Shown: positions 17,485 to 26,433, counted from the stretch's first letter. The stretch: DNA of 64,000 nucleotides from Trichloromonas sp034006665 (GCF_034006665.1 NZ_JAVESI010000001.1:186001-250000); one strand, 5' to 3'. Numbers and translations are program-made. Notes: generated by a model from the sequence alone, not told the origin.

Positions 17485-17754
17485 TCAGATCCCGGTGCCG
17501 GCGATGCCCACGAGGATGCCGGAAGTGAAGGCGAGCAGTTTCTGGATCATCCACGGAGCGAAGATGATCAGCGACACCAGAACCGCGACGATCTTCGGGA
17601 TGAAGGTCATGGTCTGCTCGTTGATCTGGGTCGCGGCCTGGAAGATGCTGATGAGCAGGCCGACCACCAGGGCGCAGATGAGCATGGGCGCGGCCAAAAG
17701 CAGAACCAGCTCTACCGATTGGCGACCGAGGGCAACGACGAATTCGGGGGTCAT
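17485..17754 (-). CDS. fliQ: flagellar export gate protein FliQ
   Basis: FliQ is a two-helix subunit of the export channel. At 89 residues it has the exact family length, with two long hydrophobic helices separated by ISIFQAATQINEQTMTFIPK, the most conserved stretch of FliQ. It begins 54 bases after fliP; that gap holds a fragment of the palindromic repeat. Confidence 0.96.
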   Translation of the reverse strand: MTPEFVVALGRQSVELVLLLAAPMLICALVVGLLISIFQAATQINEQTMTFIPKIVAVLVSLIIFAPWMIQKLLAFTSGILVGIAGTGI

Positions 17755-17782
17755 AAGGTTCCTCCGGTGGTTCCTGCGTTTT

Positions 17783-17804
17783 GCGAATGGGCGTTTTTCA
17801 TCCG
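17783..17804. repeat. truncated end of the palindromic repeat family
   Basis: The + strand GCGAATGGGCGTTTTTCATC followed by CG matches the right end of the complete repeats (GCAGATGGGCGTTTTTCATC followed by AG) at 19 of 22 positions. It lies four bases from the fliP stop codon, the same place and orientation that complete copies have relative to their neighbouring genes. The rest of the element is missing. Confidence 0.65.
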
Positions 17805-17808
17805 TCTG

Positions 17809-18543
17809 CTAATAAAAACTTTTGACTAAGGAACCGACCACCAGCGCCCAGCCGTCCACCAGCACGAAGAGCAAAATCTTGAAAGGGAGCGAGATGATCG
17901 GCGGCGGCAGCATCATCATGCCCATGGCCATGAGTACCGAAGCGACGACCATGTCGACCACCAGAAAGGGGATGTAGATCATGAAGCCCATCTGGAAGGC
18001 CCGTTTCAGCTCAGAGAGCATGAAAGCCGGAATCAGGGTCAGAGTCGGCACGTCGTCCTTGGTCGCCGGCGCCTCGACCCGGGCGATCTCCATGAGCAGC
18101 GCCAGATCCTTCTCGGCGGTCTGCGCGAGCATGAAGTCGCGCATGGGATCGAGGGCCCGCTCCAAAGCGATTTGCTGGTTGAGTTCGTTCTTGAGATAGG
18201 GTTGCAGAGCGGTCTCGTTGATTTTGGTCCAGACCGGCGCCATGATGAAAAGGGTCAGAAAAAGCGCCAGCCCGATCACCACCTGATTCGGAGGAAGCTG
18301 CTGGGTGCCCATCGCCTGGCGGACGAAGGAGAGAACGATGACCACCCGGGTAAAGGCGGTGGTCATGAGCAGGATCGCCGGCGCCACGGAGAGAACCGTC
18401 AGCACCATCAAGACTTGCAGCGCCGTGGAGACCTGCCCCGGCGCCGTCGCCTCGCCGATGCCGAAAGTCAACGTCGGCAAGCCCTGGGCCTGGGCCAGGG
18501 CGGGCAACAGCAGCAGAAAAACGACGGCAAAGGCGGCTTTCAT
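17809..18543 (-). CDS. fliP: flagellar export gate protein FliP
   Basis: FliP forms the core pore of the flagellar export gate. The 244-residue protein has an N-terminal signal peptide, then the conserved FTRVVIVLSFVRQAMGTQQLPPNQV (TAFTRVVIVLSFVRQAMG in part), MAPVW, and the C-terminal LLPFLVVDMVVAS-like segment (YIPFLVVDMVVASVLMAMG) ending in LVDGW. The ATG overlaps the fliO stop by four bases. Length and motifs are those of the family. Confidence 0.97.
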   Translation of the reverse strand: MKAAFAVVFLLLLPALAQAQGLPTLTFGIGEATAPGQVSTALQVLMVLTVLSVAPAILLMTTAFTRVVIVLSFVRQAMGTQQLPPNQVVIGLALFLTLFIMAPVWTKINETALQPYLKNELNQQIALERALDPMRDFMLAQTAEKDLALLMEIARVEAPATKDDVPTLTLIPAFMLSELKRAFQMGFMIYIPFLVVDMVVASVLMAMGMMMLPPPIISLPFKILLFVLVDGWALVVGSLVKSFY

Positions 18544-18929
18544 GAAGATTCCCCCGGTTCTTTCTCCAGGGTCTCGGCGAAGCTCGTCTTCGGGCCCTCC
18601 AGGCGCGCCAGCAGCTCGACCCGGTCGCCCCCCAGGCCGAGGAGGAATTCCTCGTCCCGCACCCGGATCAGACAGACGCCCTTTTTCGTTCCCAGGGAGC
18701 GCATCTCCAGGACCCTGATCTGCCCTCCCCGGGCTACGGGCAGCAGGCCGAAACCCTTGCGGCTCGCCCCATAGAGCAGAAGGATCAAGCCGAGGACGAG
18801 CAGCAGGGCGACGATCAACTTCACCCAGGGGATGAAAAGATCCCCGCCGCCGGAGACCGCCTCGGCCCCGACCGGAGAAGCCGTTGCCAAGAGCAAAAGG
18901 ATGGCTTGCGCCTTCATCATCAACCGCAT
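18540..18929 (-). CDS. fliO: flagellar export accessory protein FliO
   Basis: FliO is a small, poorly conserved membrane protein that helps FliP assembly. The product (about 129 residues) has a hydrophobic N-terminus like a signal peptide, one strong membrane segment (LIVALLLVLGLILLLYGA), and a cytosolic FliO/MopB domain (RVLEMRSLGTKKGVCLIRVRDEEFLLG, shown in part as SLGTKKGVCLIRV). The start at 18929 is preferred because a longer frame would overlap fliN; a Met nearby at 18920 is also possible. Confidence 0.88.
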   Translation of the reverse strand: MRLMMKAQAILLLLATASPVGAEAVSGGGDLFIPWVKLIVALLLVLGLILLLYGASRKGFGLLPVARGGQIRVLEMRSLGTKKGVCLIRVRDEEFLLGLGGDRVELLARLEGPKTSFAETLEKEPGESS

Positions 18930-18942
18930 ACCGCCCGCCTTT

Positions 18943-19239
18943 TCAGCCCAGGTTCTCAATGCGCTCGGCGGGACTGACCACATCGGTCAAGCGGATACCG
19001 AACTTCTCGTTGACCAACACCGCCTCGCCCCGAGCGATGAGCCGCGCGTTGACGTAGACGTCGAGGGGCTCCCCCGCCAGTTTATCGAGCTCGATGACCG
19101 TTCCCTCCTGCATTTCCAGCAGTTCCTTGATGAGAATGCGGCTGCGGCCGACCTCCACGGAAATCTGCAGGGGAATGTCGAGCAGAAATTCGAGGTTCTT
19201 CACCTCGCCTTGGCCCTGGGCCTGTTTGCCGTTGTCCAT
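18943..19239 (-). CDS. fliN: flagellar switch protein FliN
   Basis: FliN forms the lower C ring of the flagellar switch. The 98-residue protein is the SpoA domain with the typical FLLDIPLQISVEVGRSR, IKELLEMQEGTVIELDKLAGEPLDVYVN (in parts) and LIARGEAVLVNEKFGIRLTDVVSP sequence. It has no CheC-like extension. Its ATG overlaps the fliM stop by one base (TAATG). Confidence 0.97.
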   Translation of the reverse strand: MDNGKQAQGQGEVKNLEFLLDIPLQISVEVGRSRILIKELLEMQEGTVIELDKLAGEPLDVYVNARLIARGEAVLVNEKFGIRLTDVVSPAERIENLG

Positions 19240-20228
19240 TATTTACTCCGTTGCGGCATCCGGTTGATGATGCGAATCGCTTTATTGCCGTTCTGGGTTC
19301 CCCCCGTCGCCCAGAACTTGGGACGGCCTTCGACCAGCACCTTGAGGGGAACGTTGGGGGCGCAGCCCAGGTCGATAATATCCCCCTCCTGAAAGTTGAG
19401 GATGTCCCGCACCATGACCACCACCTCGGCGACCTGGGCCGAAATTTCCACCGGCATAGCCGCCACCCCTTCGGCGAGCAGTCCCGGCCATTCGTCGCTG
19501 TTGCGCAGTTCCACCGACAGGGTCGACTCACGCAGCCTCTCCCGCAACGGCTCCAGGGAGGCGTGGGGAATGACCAGGGTCATCACCCCGGAAAGACCCT
19601 CCAGGTTCACCCCGAAGGTCACGACCAGAATCCCCGCCTCGGGGGGAACGATGTTGACCAGCCGCGGGTTGGTCTCAACCTTGAGCAGCTGCGGATGTAA
19701 CTGCTCCACCGGCTCGAAGGCCTTTTTCAGATCGGGACAGAGGGAGGTCATCAAACCCTTGAGCAGGGTGGTTTCGATGCTGGTCAGGGAGCGCTGCAAA
19801 GGGACGATCTTCTTGATCGCGCCGCCCAAGAGAATTTCCAGAAGGATAAAGGCAAGCTCGCCGCTGTAAATGAGCAGCGCCCCCGACTTGAAGGGTTCGA
19901 GATCGAGCAGACCAATGGCGGCGTTGTTTTGCACCGTCTCCAGATATTCGGCGAAGCCGAGGGAGTCGCTACCGGTATATTTGACCGTAACCTGCCGTTG
20001 CAGGCGATTGGTCAGGGTAATGCCGTAGCTGCGGCCGATAGCCTCGAAGATGAGATCGAGATTGGGAATCCGCCAGCGCCCCAGACCGCCCCGGCCACCG
20101 ACCAGGTTGAGTCCGCGCACCGGCTGATCGCTCGGCGGCGGCGGCACCTCGACGGCGGTCTCGATGGTCCCGTGCTGGACCGCCGAGAGAAGTTCCGCAA
20201 TTTCTTCCCTGCTGAGGATACGATCCAC
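19239..20228 (-). CDS. fliM: flagellar switch protein FliM
   Basis: FliM is the middle C-ring protein that receives phosphorylated CheY. The 329-residue protein starts with MDRILSREEIAELLSAV, the conserved CheY-binding N-terminal motif, followed by the middle CheC-like domain (SLTSIETTLL, NPRLVNIVPP) and the C-terminal SpoA domain (GDIIDLGCAPNVPLKVLVEG). The intact N-terminal motif agrees with the CheY genes at 45-46 kb. Confidence 0.97.
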   Translation of the reverse strand: MDRILSREEIAELLSAVQHGTIETAVEVPPPPSDQPVRGLNLVGGRGGLGRWRIPNLDLIFEAIGRSYGITLTNRLQRQVTVKYTGSDSLGFAEYLETVQNNAAIGLLDLEPFKSGALLIYSGELAFILLEILLGGAIKKIVPLQRSLTSIETTLLKGLMTSLCPDLKKAFEPVEQLHPQLLKVETNPRLVNIVPPEAGILVVTFGVNLEGLSGVMTLVIPHASLEPLRERLRESTLSVELRNSDEWPGLLAEGVAAMPVEISAQVAEVVVMVRDILNFQEGDIIDLGCAPNVPLKVLVEGRPKFWATGGTQNGNKAIRIINRMPQRSK

Positions 20229-20236
20229 GGTCGCCT

Positions 20237-20743
20237 CTACTGAACCACGAAATCAGTGAAATAGATGGTCTTGATCTTGCCCGTGGTCAACAGGGCGTTG
20301 AGCTTGCCGATCAGATCGGCGCGCAGTTGCAGCTTTCCCTGAAGATCGCGGATTTCATCGAAGGTCTTGCTTCCCAGATAAAGCAGAATGGTGTCGCGCA
20401 CCTGGGCCTTGCGCCCCTCGACTTCCGCCAGCCCTTCGGGGGTGAGCAGCTCCAAGGTCATGGAGACCTTGAGATAGCGGGTGCCTTCGGCGTCGAGGAT
20501 GTTGACGATAAAATCGTCCAGCGGCAGCATCGGCCCAACCGGCGCCACCCCCGTCTCGGCCGGCTTGTCCGCGGCGGCGGGCGTTTTGGCGGCTTCCGGC
20601 TTGGCGGCGCTGCCGGCACCAAGAAAGTAGGCACCGACGCCTACCCCGGCAAGAAGCAGCACCGCTCCGACGATGATGAGAATGAGCTTGAGCTTGCCGC
20701 CGCCTTTTGCTTCGCCTTTATCGTCGCTCTTGTTTTCGGCCAT
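20237..20743 (-). CDS. fliL: flagellar motor-associated protein FliL
   Basis: FliL is a single-pass inner-membrane protein around the stator that supports torque. The product (about 168 residues) has a Lys/Gly-rich cytosolic start, one membrane helix (LILIIVGAVLLLAGVGVGAYFLG), an Ala/Pro linker, and the stomatin-like C-terminal domain with DDFIVNILD, RYLKVSMTLEL and the final IYFTDFVVQ. The start at 20743 is chosen since a purine-rich site precedes it; an upstream in-frame start would add 11 residues. Confidence 0.93.
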   Translation of the reverse strand: MAENKSDDKGEAKGGGKLKLILIIVGAVLLLAGVGVGAYFLGAGSAAKPEAAKTPAAADKPAETGVAPVGPMLPLDDFIVNILDAEGTRYLKVSMTLELLTPEGLAEVEGRKAQVRDTILLYLGSKTFDEIRDLQGKLQLRADLIGKLNALLTTGKIKTIYFTDFVVQ

Positions 20744-20799
20744 GATTTCTTCTCGTTTCCCGGCGGAACGGGGCACGCCCCGTGAGATTCATTTCCGCC

Positions 20800-21543
20800 T
20801 TAAAAGGGGACTTGTTTTCCGGCATCGATCAGATAGGGGAGCCCCTCGCGATTGCCGCCGATACTTTCCAGAACAAACTCGACCCGCCGGTTGAGGGCCT
20901 GGGCCGCCTCGCTTTTATCAGGGGTCAGGGGACGGCGGGAACCGTAACCCACCGCCGACATGCGATCGAGGGGGACGAGGTTTTCCCGCTCGAAGAACTT
21001 CAGGGTCGAAACGGCTCGGGCGATGGAAATATCCCAGTTGGAAAGACCGCTCGCGGGAGGCGTATCGTCCGTATGCCCTTCAATACGCAGATTGAGAGGC
21101 AGATTCGCGATCAGGGCGGCGACATCCCGCAGTACCGGGTAGGCCTCGGGGCTCACCTCGGTCTGGCCGGAAGCAAAAAGGATCGCCGCGTCGACCCGCA
21201 GGATGACCGCGCCGCGATCCTTGACCAGTTGAATACGCCGGTCGATCTTCAGCTGATTCATCTGGGTGAGCATGCGCTGATAGAGGCGGCTGGTGAAATC
21301 GTCCTGAATCGGCGCGAACTCAACCACTTTCGGCTTGGAAATCGTCGTCTGGCTCCCGCCACCCATTACGCCGAAGGCACTGCGCAGCGATCCGGCCGCT
21401 TCCTCGAATTTGATCTTATCCATATTGGCCATGGACAAAAGGAGCACGAAGAAGGTCAGCAGCAGGGTCACCATGTCGCTGAAGGTGACCATCCAGGCCG
21501 GAGCGCCGGGGTCTTGTTTTTTCGGTCTTTTTGCCATCTGCAT
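20800..21543 (-). CDS. motB: stator protein MotB
   Basis: MotB anchors the MotA stator to peptidoglycan. The 247-residue protein has a basic N-terminus, a single membrane helix with the proton-binding Asp in the WMVTFSDMVTLLLTFFVLL helix, a plug/linker region, and a C-terminal OmpA-like domain with LRIEGHTDDTPP and NWDISIARAVS, the peptidoglycan-binding motifs. The Asp-containing helix suits an H+ or Na+ stator; the ion cannot be decided here. It is 19 bases downstream of motA. Confidence 0.95.
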   Translation of the reverse strand: MQMAKRPKKQDPGAPAWMVTFSDMVTLLLTFFVLLLSMANMDKIKFEEAAGSLRSAFGVMGGGSQTTISKPKVVEFAPIQDDFTSRLYQRMLTQMNQLKIDRRIQLVKDRGAVILRVDAAILFASGQTEVSPEAYPVLRDVAALIANLPLNLRIEGHTDDTPPASGLSNWDISIARAVSTLKFFERENLVPLDRMSAVGYGSRRPLTPDKSEAAQALNRRVEFVLESIGGNREGLPYLIDAGKQVPF

Positions 21544-21562
21544 GCCGCCTTTTGGGGTGCCG

Positions 21563-22330
21563 CTACTTCTTGAAATTGCTCTCGCGCAGCTTGGGCGCCA
21601 CGAAGGTATGCAGCTTCTGCTCCATCAACCGGGGATTCTCCCCCGCCAGCACGCAGCGCATCCCCTCGGCGATGAGGGTTTTGCTCAAAATTTCCTCGCC
21701 GCTGCGGTTTTTCAATTTCCCGGCGATGGGCAGACAAAGGATGTTGGCGATGATCGAGCCGTAAAAGGTGGTCAACAGCGCCACCGCCATGGCCGGACCG
21801 ATGGAAGAAGGGTCGCTCATGCTCTGGAGCATCTGCACCAGGCCGATCAGGGTGCCGATCATCCCCATGGCCGGGGCGTAACTGCCCATGGCGATAAAGA
21901 TATCCGCCCCCGACTCGTGCCGTTCCTGAATGTATTCGATCTCCTTGTCGAGCATTTCCTTCATCGCCTCGGCCTCCTGTCCGTCCACCGCCATCTGCAG
22001 CGCCTTCTGGAAGAAAGGATCCTTGACTTCGTCGAGAAAGGATTCGAGGGCCAGGATCCCTTCCTTGCGCGCCTTGCCGGCGAATTGAATAAGCTGGGCG
22101 ATGATCGCCTGGGGCGCCGTCTCCTGATGAAAGACGGTCTTTTTGAAAACCGCCATGGCCCCAAAGACGGACTTGAAGGGATAGTGAACCAGAGTGGCGC
22201 CGACGGTTCCGCCGAGCACAATCATCATCGAGGGCGGATCGACAAAGAGCATCAACGATCCCCCCGACATGATGGCGACGATCATGAGGGCAAAAGCGGC
22301 AACAATTCCGACGACAGTCGAGAGATCCAC
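21563..22330 (-). CDS. motA: stator protein MotA
   Basis: MotA forms the ion channel and contacts FliG. The 255-residue protein has four membrane helices, the conserved MGMIGTLIGLVQML segment with its Pro residue in SYAPAMGM, and the cytosolic loop with charged residues (EIEYIQERHESGADIFI in part). It is the first gene after a terminator and a sigma54 promoter and begins the long unit motAB-fliLMNOPQR-flhBAFG-fliA. The motAB pair being transcribed with early assembly genes is a polar-flagellum trait. Confidence 0.96.
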   Translation of the reverse strand: MDLSTVVGIVAAFALMIVAIMSGGSLMLFVDPPSMMIVLGGTVGATLVHYPFKSVFGAMAVFKKTVFHQETAPQAIIAQLIQFAGKARKEGILALESFLDEVKDPFFQKALQMAVDGQEAEAMKEMLDKEIEYIQERHESGADIFIAMGSYAPAMGMIGTLIGLVQMLQSMSDPSSIGPAMAVALLTTFYGSIIANILCLPIAGKLKNRSGEEILSKTLIAEGMRCVLAGENPRLMEQKLHTFVAPKLRESNFKK

Positions 22331-22394
22331 GAGGGGCTACTCCAGAGAGAAAGGCCAGCGGCGCGAGCCGTCCGGCATGCCTGCCGAGACTATG

Positions 22395-22411
22395 AGCAAA
22401 TGCCATGCCAG
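22395..22411 (-). promoter_or_regulatory. sigma54 (-24/-12) promoter of motA unit
   Basis: On the - strand the site reads CTGGCATG-GCAT-TTGCT, matching the YTGGCACG-N4-TTGCW consensus except one T for C. GG and GC are exactly 12 bases apart. The transcript would begin about 50 bases before the motA ATG. Confidence 0.8.
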
Positions 22412-22467
22412 TGAGTGCGGTTGATGAAAATGCGGCGAAAAGCGGATGAAACCTCCATTCCCGCGGC

Positions 22468-22501
22468 AAAAAAATGGCCGGGAACCCATCCCGGCCATTT
22501 T
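22468..22501 (-). terminator. rho-independent terminator after flgE
   Basis: A 13-bp stem (AAAATGGCCGGGA with TCCCGGCCATTTT) with a short loop is followed on the - strand by a run of T. It stands 23 bases after the flgE stop and separates flgE from the motA promoter. Confidence 0.9.
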
Positions 22502-22524
22502 CTGTCAAAATATTGACTTATAGA

Positions 22525-25212
22525 TTAACGCTTCAGGTTGATCAGCTCGTTGAGCATCTCGTCGGTGGTGGTGATGATCTTCGAGTTGGCCTGGAAGCCG
22601 CGCTGGGTGGTGATCATGGCGACGAATTCGGCGGCCAAGTCGACGTTCGACTGCTCCAGCGAGTTGGTGAAGATCTGCCCGATACCGGAACCGACGGTAC
22701 CGACGATGGCGGCACCAGACGATCCCGAAGCACTGAACATGTTATTACCAACCTTGGTCAGCCCTGCGGCATTACTGAACTTGGCCAAGGCGATACGGTA
22801 CAGGCTGCGAGGCAGACCGTTGGAATAGTTACCCAAAATATTTCCTTCGTTGTCGAGGGAGAGCTGGGCGACGGTCCCGGTACCATAGCCGTCCTGATCC
22901 TGGCTGATAACCACCGAGGCGTTGGACCACTGGGTGGTGTTGAAGTCGATATTGAGTTGCACGGACGGATCCGAGTTGTTGTTCCACGACAGGTCATTGG
23001 GCGAGGAAGTCAGACCGCTAGGAAAATTCGGATCAAGGGTACCGTCTTCAAGAAATCGTAGAACGCCGCTGGAGATCAAATAAGGTCCATCTTGCGGAGG
23101 GTTCAGATTTAATTCGGCGGCGTTTACAGTGATGTTATATTCCCACTCTAGGGGGTTTGTCTGAGGATTCAGCTTGGAAAAGTAAACCGTGACCTGATGG
23201 GGGTTTCCCAGAGAGTCATAAATCGTCACCGAGTTGGCGTAGTTGGATGTTTCTTCCGGAACAGCGATGTCAAAACCAGCATCGCGGCCGTTTGTACCTT
23301 CGTTGAAAACCAAACCGTAAGTACTATCCGTTCCTCGATTGATCGTCAATTCGCCAATGTCGGTTCCCTTGGCTTGAATTTCAAGCCCGCTGAAAACAGT
23401 AGTTTTCAGATTTCCATTGAGACCCACAATATACTCGGAAAGATTCGCCTCCGCCCCAATGTTGATCACTTCAATATTGCTCCCATCGATGCTGGTCAAA
23501 GTCATCACATGGGTATTCGGATCTATAACAGCCTTTACACCGACAGGGTTAAGCTTATCATTGAAATGTTGCTCCACGGCGCTATCATAACTAGCTTGAT
23601 CTAATGTCGGGCTAATCGTCCCCTCGAGGCTCACTCCATTAATGAGCAGTTTGGGCATGGGGTTTTCAGGAAGAGGTGCACCTTCAGTTTCAGGGAGTTC
23701 GGTATCAACGATCGACCAGCCAGTAAGATGCTGATCTTCTACTTTACCCAAGCTAAAAGAGCCTGGAATAACGATACCTTCGGCATTGATCCCTGGAACA
23801 TTGGCAATTGCTTTACTAATTTCGAGTGCAGAACCCTGATTGTAAGTTCCTGCCCCTTCGACTTCGAGCGCATATTCATCTATTTCAAGTTGGCCACTAG
23901 GATCGTCAAAATTTATTACAAGTTGTCCACTAGGATCAGTAAAGTCTGTGGCACCGCCTCCAACAGGATAGTAGCCAGCCTCTCGACCATAGATCCCTTG
24001 TTCGAAAGCCAGACCGAAAGCCTCTCCCGTACCAACTTCTATATTTAATGGAGCGGATTCAATACTTAAAGCACTGAAAACTGTTTTTTCATAGCCTAGT
24101 GAAAGAGATTCTATTTTCGCAGAAAGATCTGCAGGAGAATTTATTTCAATGTTACTTCCATCAAGGCTTCTTATAATCAGGGTATTATCTGCCCCAACTG
24201 AAGCCTCGACCCCTTTTGCGGCCAAGTCAGCATTCAGTGTATTTATCAAGTTATTGTTATAAGTTGCTTGGTCCGCTCCGGTTATGACTTTTGTATCAAA
24301 AGAAACCCCATTTATTGTCAGACCTGTAATCGTCCAGTCGGCCGGAGGATCTGCAACTATAATCTTACCCAAGTTGATAGAACTTGGATTGATTGTAGAA
24401 GCAACTGCAGGATCAGCAGCACTGGAGTCGATGGCTGCTTTGATTTCTTTGGCTGAACCTTGATTATAGGTGCCAGCTCCAGCAACTGCGAGGAGTGCTC
24501 CATTGATCTTCAAAATACCGTTGGGGTCTGCGGCACAGTTGGGGTCTGTGGCGTCTCCTGCCGGACCATCATAAACACGGCTACCCACATCATACGTCCC
24601 AGTTGTAGCTTCTACCCACTGAACCGTGGGTTCGGACGTAGGAAGGGTACGGCCGACGCCGATGAATTTGCCGATGATCGGCGCCGGATATTGTGCAGCA
24701 GCATCGAGGTTGGTGGTAAAGGTGACGTTCTCGGTCGCTTTAGGCGGACTCAGAGTGGTGGTGTCGACCTTGATCTCAGTCAGGTCACCGGAAACGTTAC
24801 CAGCATCGTTGAGAGAGTAACCGACAACGCGATACCCTTCGGGGGACACCAAGTAGCCCTCAGCGTCCCAGCGGAAAGACCCGGCTCGGGTATAAGAATC
24901 CGTATTGGTGCCGGGGTCACGAATGATGAAGAAACCGTCCCCTTCAATCGCTAGGTCTGTGTTCTTGGCGGTATTTTCGAAGGTACCTTGAGTAAAGATA
25001 TTGTCGACGGATGACATGCCTGCTCCGCGACCAATCTGAGATGCCCCACCGGAGCCAGAAATGGTACTGGAAAGCAGGTCGGCAAAGACCGAACGTCCCG
25101 ACTTATAACCAATGGTGTTGCTGTTGGCGATATTGTTACCAATGACACTGAGAGCGTTCCCGTTGGTGTTGAGACCGCTAACGCCGCTGTACAATGAAGA
25201 GAGGATACTCAT
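22525..25212 (-). CDS. flgE: flagellar hook protein FlgE with a large repeated insertion
   Basis: FlgE polymerises into the hook. The ends are typical: N-terminal SLYSGVSGLNTNGNALSVIG and NNIANSNTIGYKSGR, C-terminal EQSNVDLAAEFVAMITTQRGF and NSKIITTTDEMLNELI. At 895 residues it is about twice the common length. The extra mass lies between about residues 190 and 665 and contains two related modules (GAGTYNQGS near 242 and 447; LDGSNIEI near 346 and IDGSNIEV near 572), each of the type seen in surface-exposed hook and flagellin insertions. The insertion is visibly AT-richer, with codons unlike the flanks, suggesting recent gain or rapid change. It is followed by a strong terminator. Confidence 0.95.
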   Translation of the reverse strand: MSILSSLYSGVSGLNTNGNALSVIGNNIANSNTIGYKSGRSVFADLLSSTISGSGGASQIGRGAGMSSVDNIFTQGTFENTAKNTDLAIEGDGFFIIRDPGTNTDSYTRAGSFRWDAEGYLVSPEGYRVVGYSLNDAGNVSGDLTEIKVDTTTLSPPKATENVTFTTNLDAAAQYPAPIIGKFIGVGRTLPTSEPTVQWVEATTGTYDVGSRVYDGPAGDATDPNCAADPNGILKINGALLAVAGAGTYNQGSAKEIKAAIDSSAADPAVASTINPSSINLGKIIVADPPADWTITGLTINGVSFDTKVITGADQATYNNNLINTLNADLAAKGVEASVGADNTLIIRSLDGSNIEINSPADLSAKIESLSLGYEKTVFSALSIESAPLNIEVGTGEAFGLAFEQGIYGREAGYYPVGGGATDFTDPSGQLVINFDDPSGQLEIDEYALEVEGAGTYNQGSALEISKAIANVPGINAEGIVIPGSFSLGKVEDQHLTGWSIVDTELPETEGAPLPENPMPKLLINGVSLEGTISPTLDQASYDSAVEQHFNDKLNPVGVKAVIDPNTHVMTLTSIDGSNIEVINIGAEANLSEYIVGLNGNLKTTVFSGLEIQAKGTDIGELTINRGTDSTYGLVFNEGTNGRDAGFDIAVPEETSNYANSVTIYDSLGNPHQVTVYFSKLNPQTNPLEWEYNITVNAAELNLNPPQDGPYLISSGVLRFLEDGTLDPNFPSGLTSSPNDLSWNNNSDPSVQLNIDFNTTQWSNASVVISQDQDGYGTGTVAQLSLDNEGNILGNYSNGLPRSLYRIALAKFSNAAGLTKVGNNMFSASGSSGAAIVGTVGSGIGQIFTNSLEQSNVDLAAEFVAMITTQRGFQANSKIITTTDEMLNELINLKR

Positions 25213-25231
25213 GATGTGCCTCCTGTCGAGA

Positions 25232-25257
25232 GGATCGCCGCTGTCGGTTGGCGATCC
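25232..25257 (-). repeat. hairpin in the flgE leader
   Basis: GGATCGCC and GGCGATCC form a perfect 8-bp stem with a 10-base loop, located between the small operon protein and the flgE ribosome site. There is no T-run. It could tune flgE translation or mRNA stability relative to flgD. Confidence 0.45.
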
Positions 25258-25286
25258 GCGAACCTCCCGCGCGGGGACCGGTTCGG

Positions 25287-25673
25287 CTATGCGATGATTG
25301 CGCTGTCGATGTTGGTGAAGACGTTGTCTTTCAAACTGTTTTGATCAACCACGGTAACGACCGTATGGTTTTTGACACTGACGACCATGGCAGTCTGATC
25401 GATCAGGACCAGGGAATCTCGCCCCCCTTTGGCGTCGAGTTGGGCAACCGCCTGTTCGACCCGGGCCAACTGCTCCGGCGCCAGGGCAATGCCGCGGCTC
25501 TCCATGCGCTGGCGGGCGTGCTGGGAAAAGCGTAAAGGTTCTTTTCCCAGCCGGCCTTCGAGGATCTCCCCGAAGGAAGGGCCGGGCCGGGGCGAACCCT
25601 TGTTGACCCTGGCCGGGCCGGGGTTACCGGCAGGCTGGATCGGGGTAGGGAAAATCCGCAGTTGCTCGTCCAT
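25287..25673 (-). CDS. small flagellar operon protein (TIGR02530-like)
   Basis: A 128-residue cytosolic protein with the core RFSQHARQRMESRGIALAPEQLARV followed by KGGRDSLVLIDQTAMVVSVKN (quoted in parts), which I recognise as the conserved 'flagellar operon protein' found between flgD and flgE in many bacteria. The N-terminal third is Pro/Gly-rich. Its biochemical role is not established; position suggests a part in hook assembly or hook-length control. Confidence 0.85.
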   Translation of the reverse strand: MDEQLRIFPTPIQPAGNPGPARVNKGSPRPGPSFGEILEGRLGKEPLRFSQHARQRMESRGIALAPEQLARVEQAVAQLDAKGGRDSLVLIDQTAMVVSVKNHTVVTVVDQNSLKDNVFTNIDSAIIA

Positions 25674-25689
25674 GTCATCCTCGCCCGGG

Positions 25690-26433
25690 TTACATGAGCA
25701 GTTGGTTGACGTTGCTGATGGCGGCCTGGGAAACCGCGCCGGCCGTGGTCATCAGTTCGTTGCCGGCAGCGCCGATCTCGACTCCGGAGACCGTTCCGCG
25801 GATGAGGCTTGAAGCCGTGACCTTGCTTTCATCCTCACTGGCGGCCGCCGCGTTTTTGGCTTTGACTTCGACGGTGTAGTTCCCAGCGGGAAGGAGATTG
25901 CCGCTGGAACCCTTGCCGTCCCAAGCGACGAAGTGATCGCCGGCGGCCGCCGGCGGCTCCTTGATGGTGGCTACCAAAACATTCTGATCATCGAAGATGT
26001 TCAGCTCCACCTCGGTCGCAGCACTCTCCAGCCGATAGCCGAGTTGGCCGTCGAGAACGCCGGCGGGGAAGCCGAGACGATCGTTCAATTCCGCATCCGG
26101 GGAAGGGGCGAGAGTCAGATCTGTCGACTCGGCCACCACCTCTTTACCAATGAGGCTGAGAGCAGTGAGACGCTGCACATCGGCGCTCGATTCGCTCATT
26201 TTAGCCAGATGCTCGTTCGTGGCAAACTGTTGCTCCAGCGAGCTGTACTGGGCCAGTTGCGCGGTAAATTCCGTGGGATCCTGAGGATTGAGCGGATCTT
26301 GGTTCTGCAGCTGCGCCACCAACAACGTCAGAAACTCGGTCTTGCCGATCTCCTTGCTCAAGGCGGCAGACTTGCTCTCGCCGCTCTTCGTGGAAACGGC
26401 GCTGGCGGCGCCTATTGCGCTGACGTCTGTCAT
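25690..26433 (-). CDS. flgD: hook cap/assembly protein FlgD
   Basis: FlgD caps the growing hook. The 246-residue product has the conserved N-terminal region LSKEIGKTEFLTLLVAQLQNQDPLNPQDPTEFTAQLAQYSSLEQ (in parts: FLTLLVAQLQNQDPLNP, FTAQLAQYSSLEQ) and C-terminal Ig/FLgD-type beta domains with AWDGKGSSGNLLPAGNYTVEV (in part). The start at 26433 (MTDVSAIG) follows a GAAGGGAG site; a longer frame reaching 26469 lacks one. A FliA-type promoter lies about 75 bases upstream, so flgD heads flgD-operon protein-flgE. Confidence 0.95.
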   Translation of the reverse strand: MTDVSAIGAASAVSTKSGESKSAALSKEIGKTEFLTLLVAQLQNQDPLNPQDPTEFTAQLAQYSSLEQQFATNEHLAKMSESSADVQRLTALSLIGKEVVAESTDLTLAPSPDAELNDRLGFPAGVLDGQLGYRLESAATEVELNIFDDQNVLVATIKEPPAAAGDHFVAWDGKGSSGNLLPAGNYTVEVKAKNAAAASEDESKVTASSLIRGTVSGVEIGAAGNELMTTAGAVSQAAISNVNQLLM

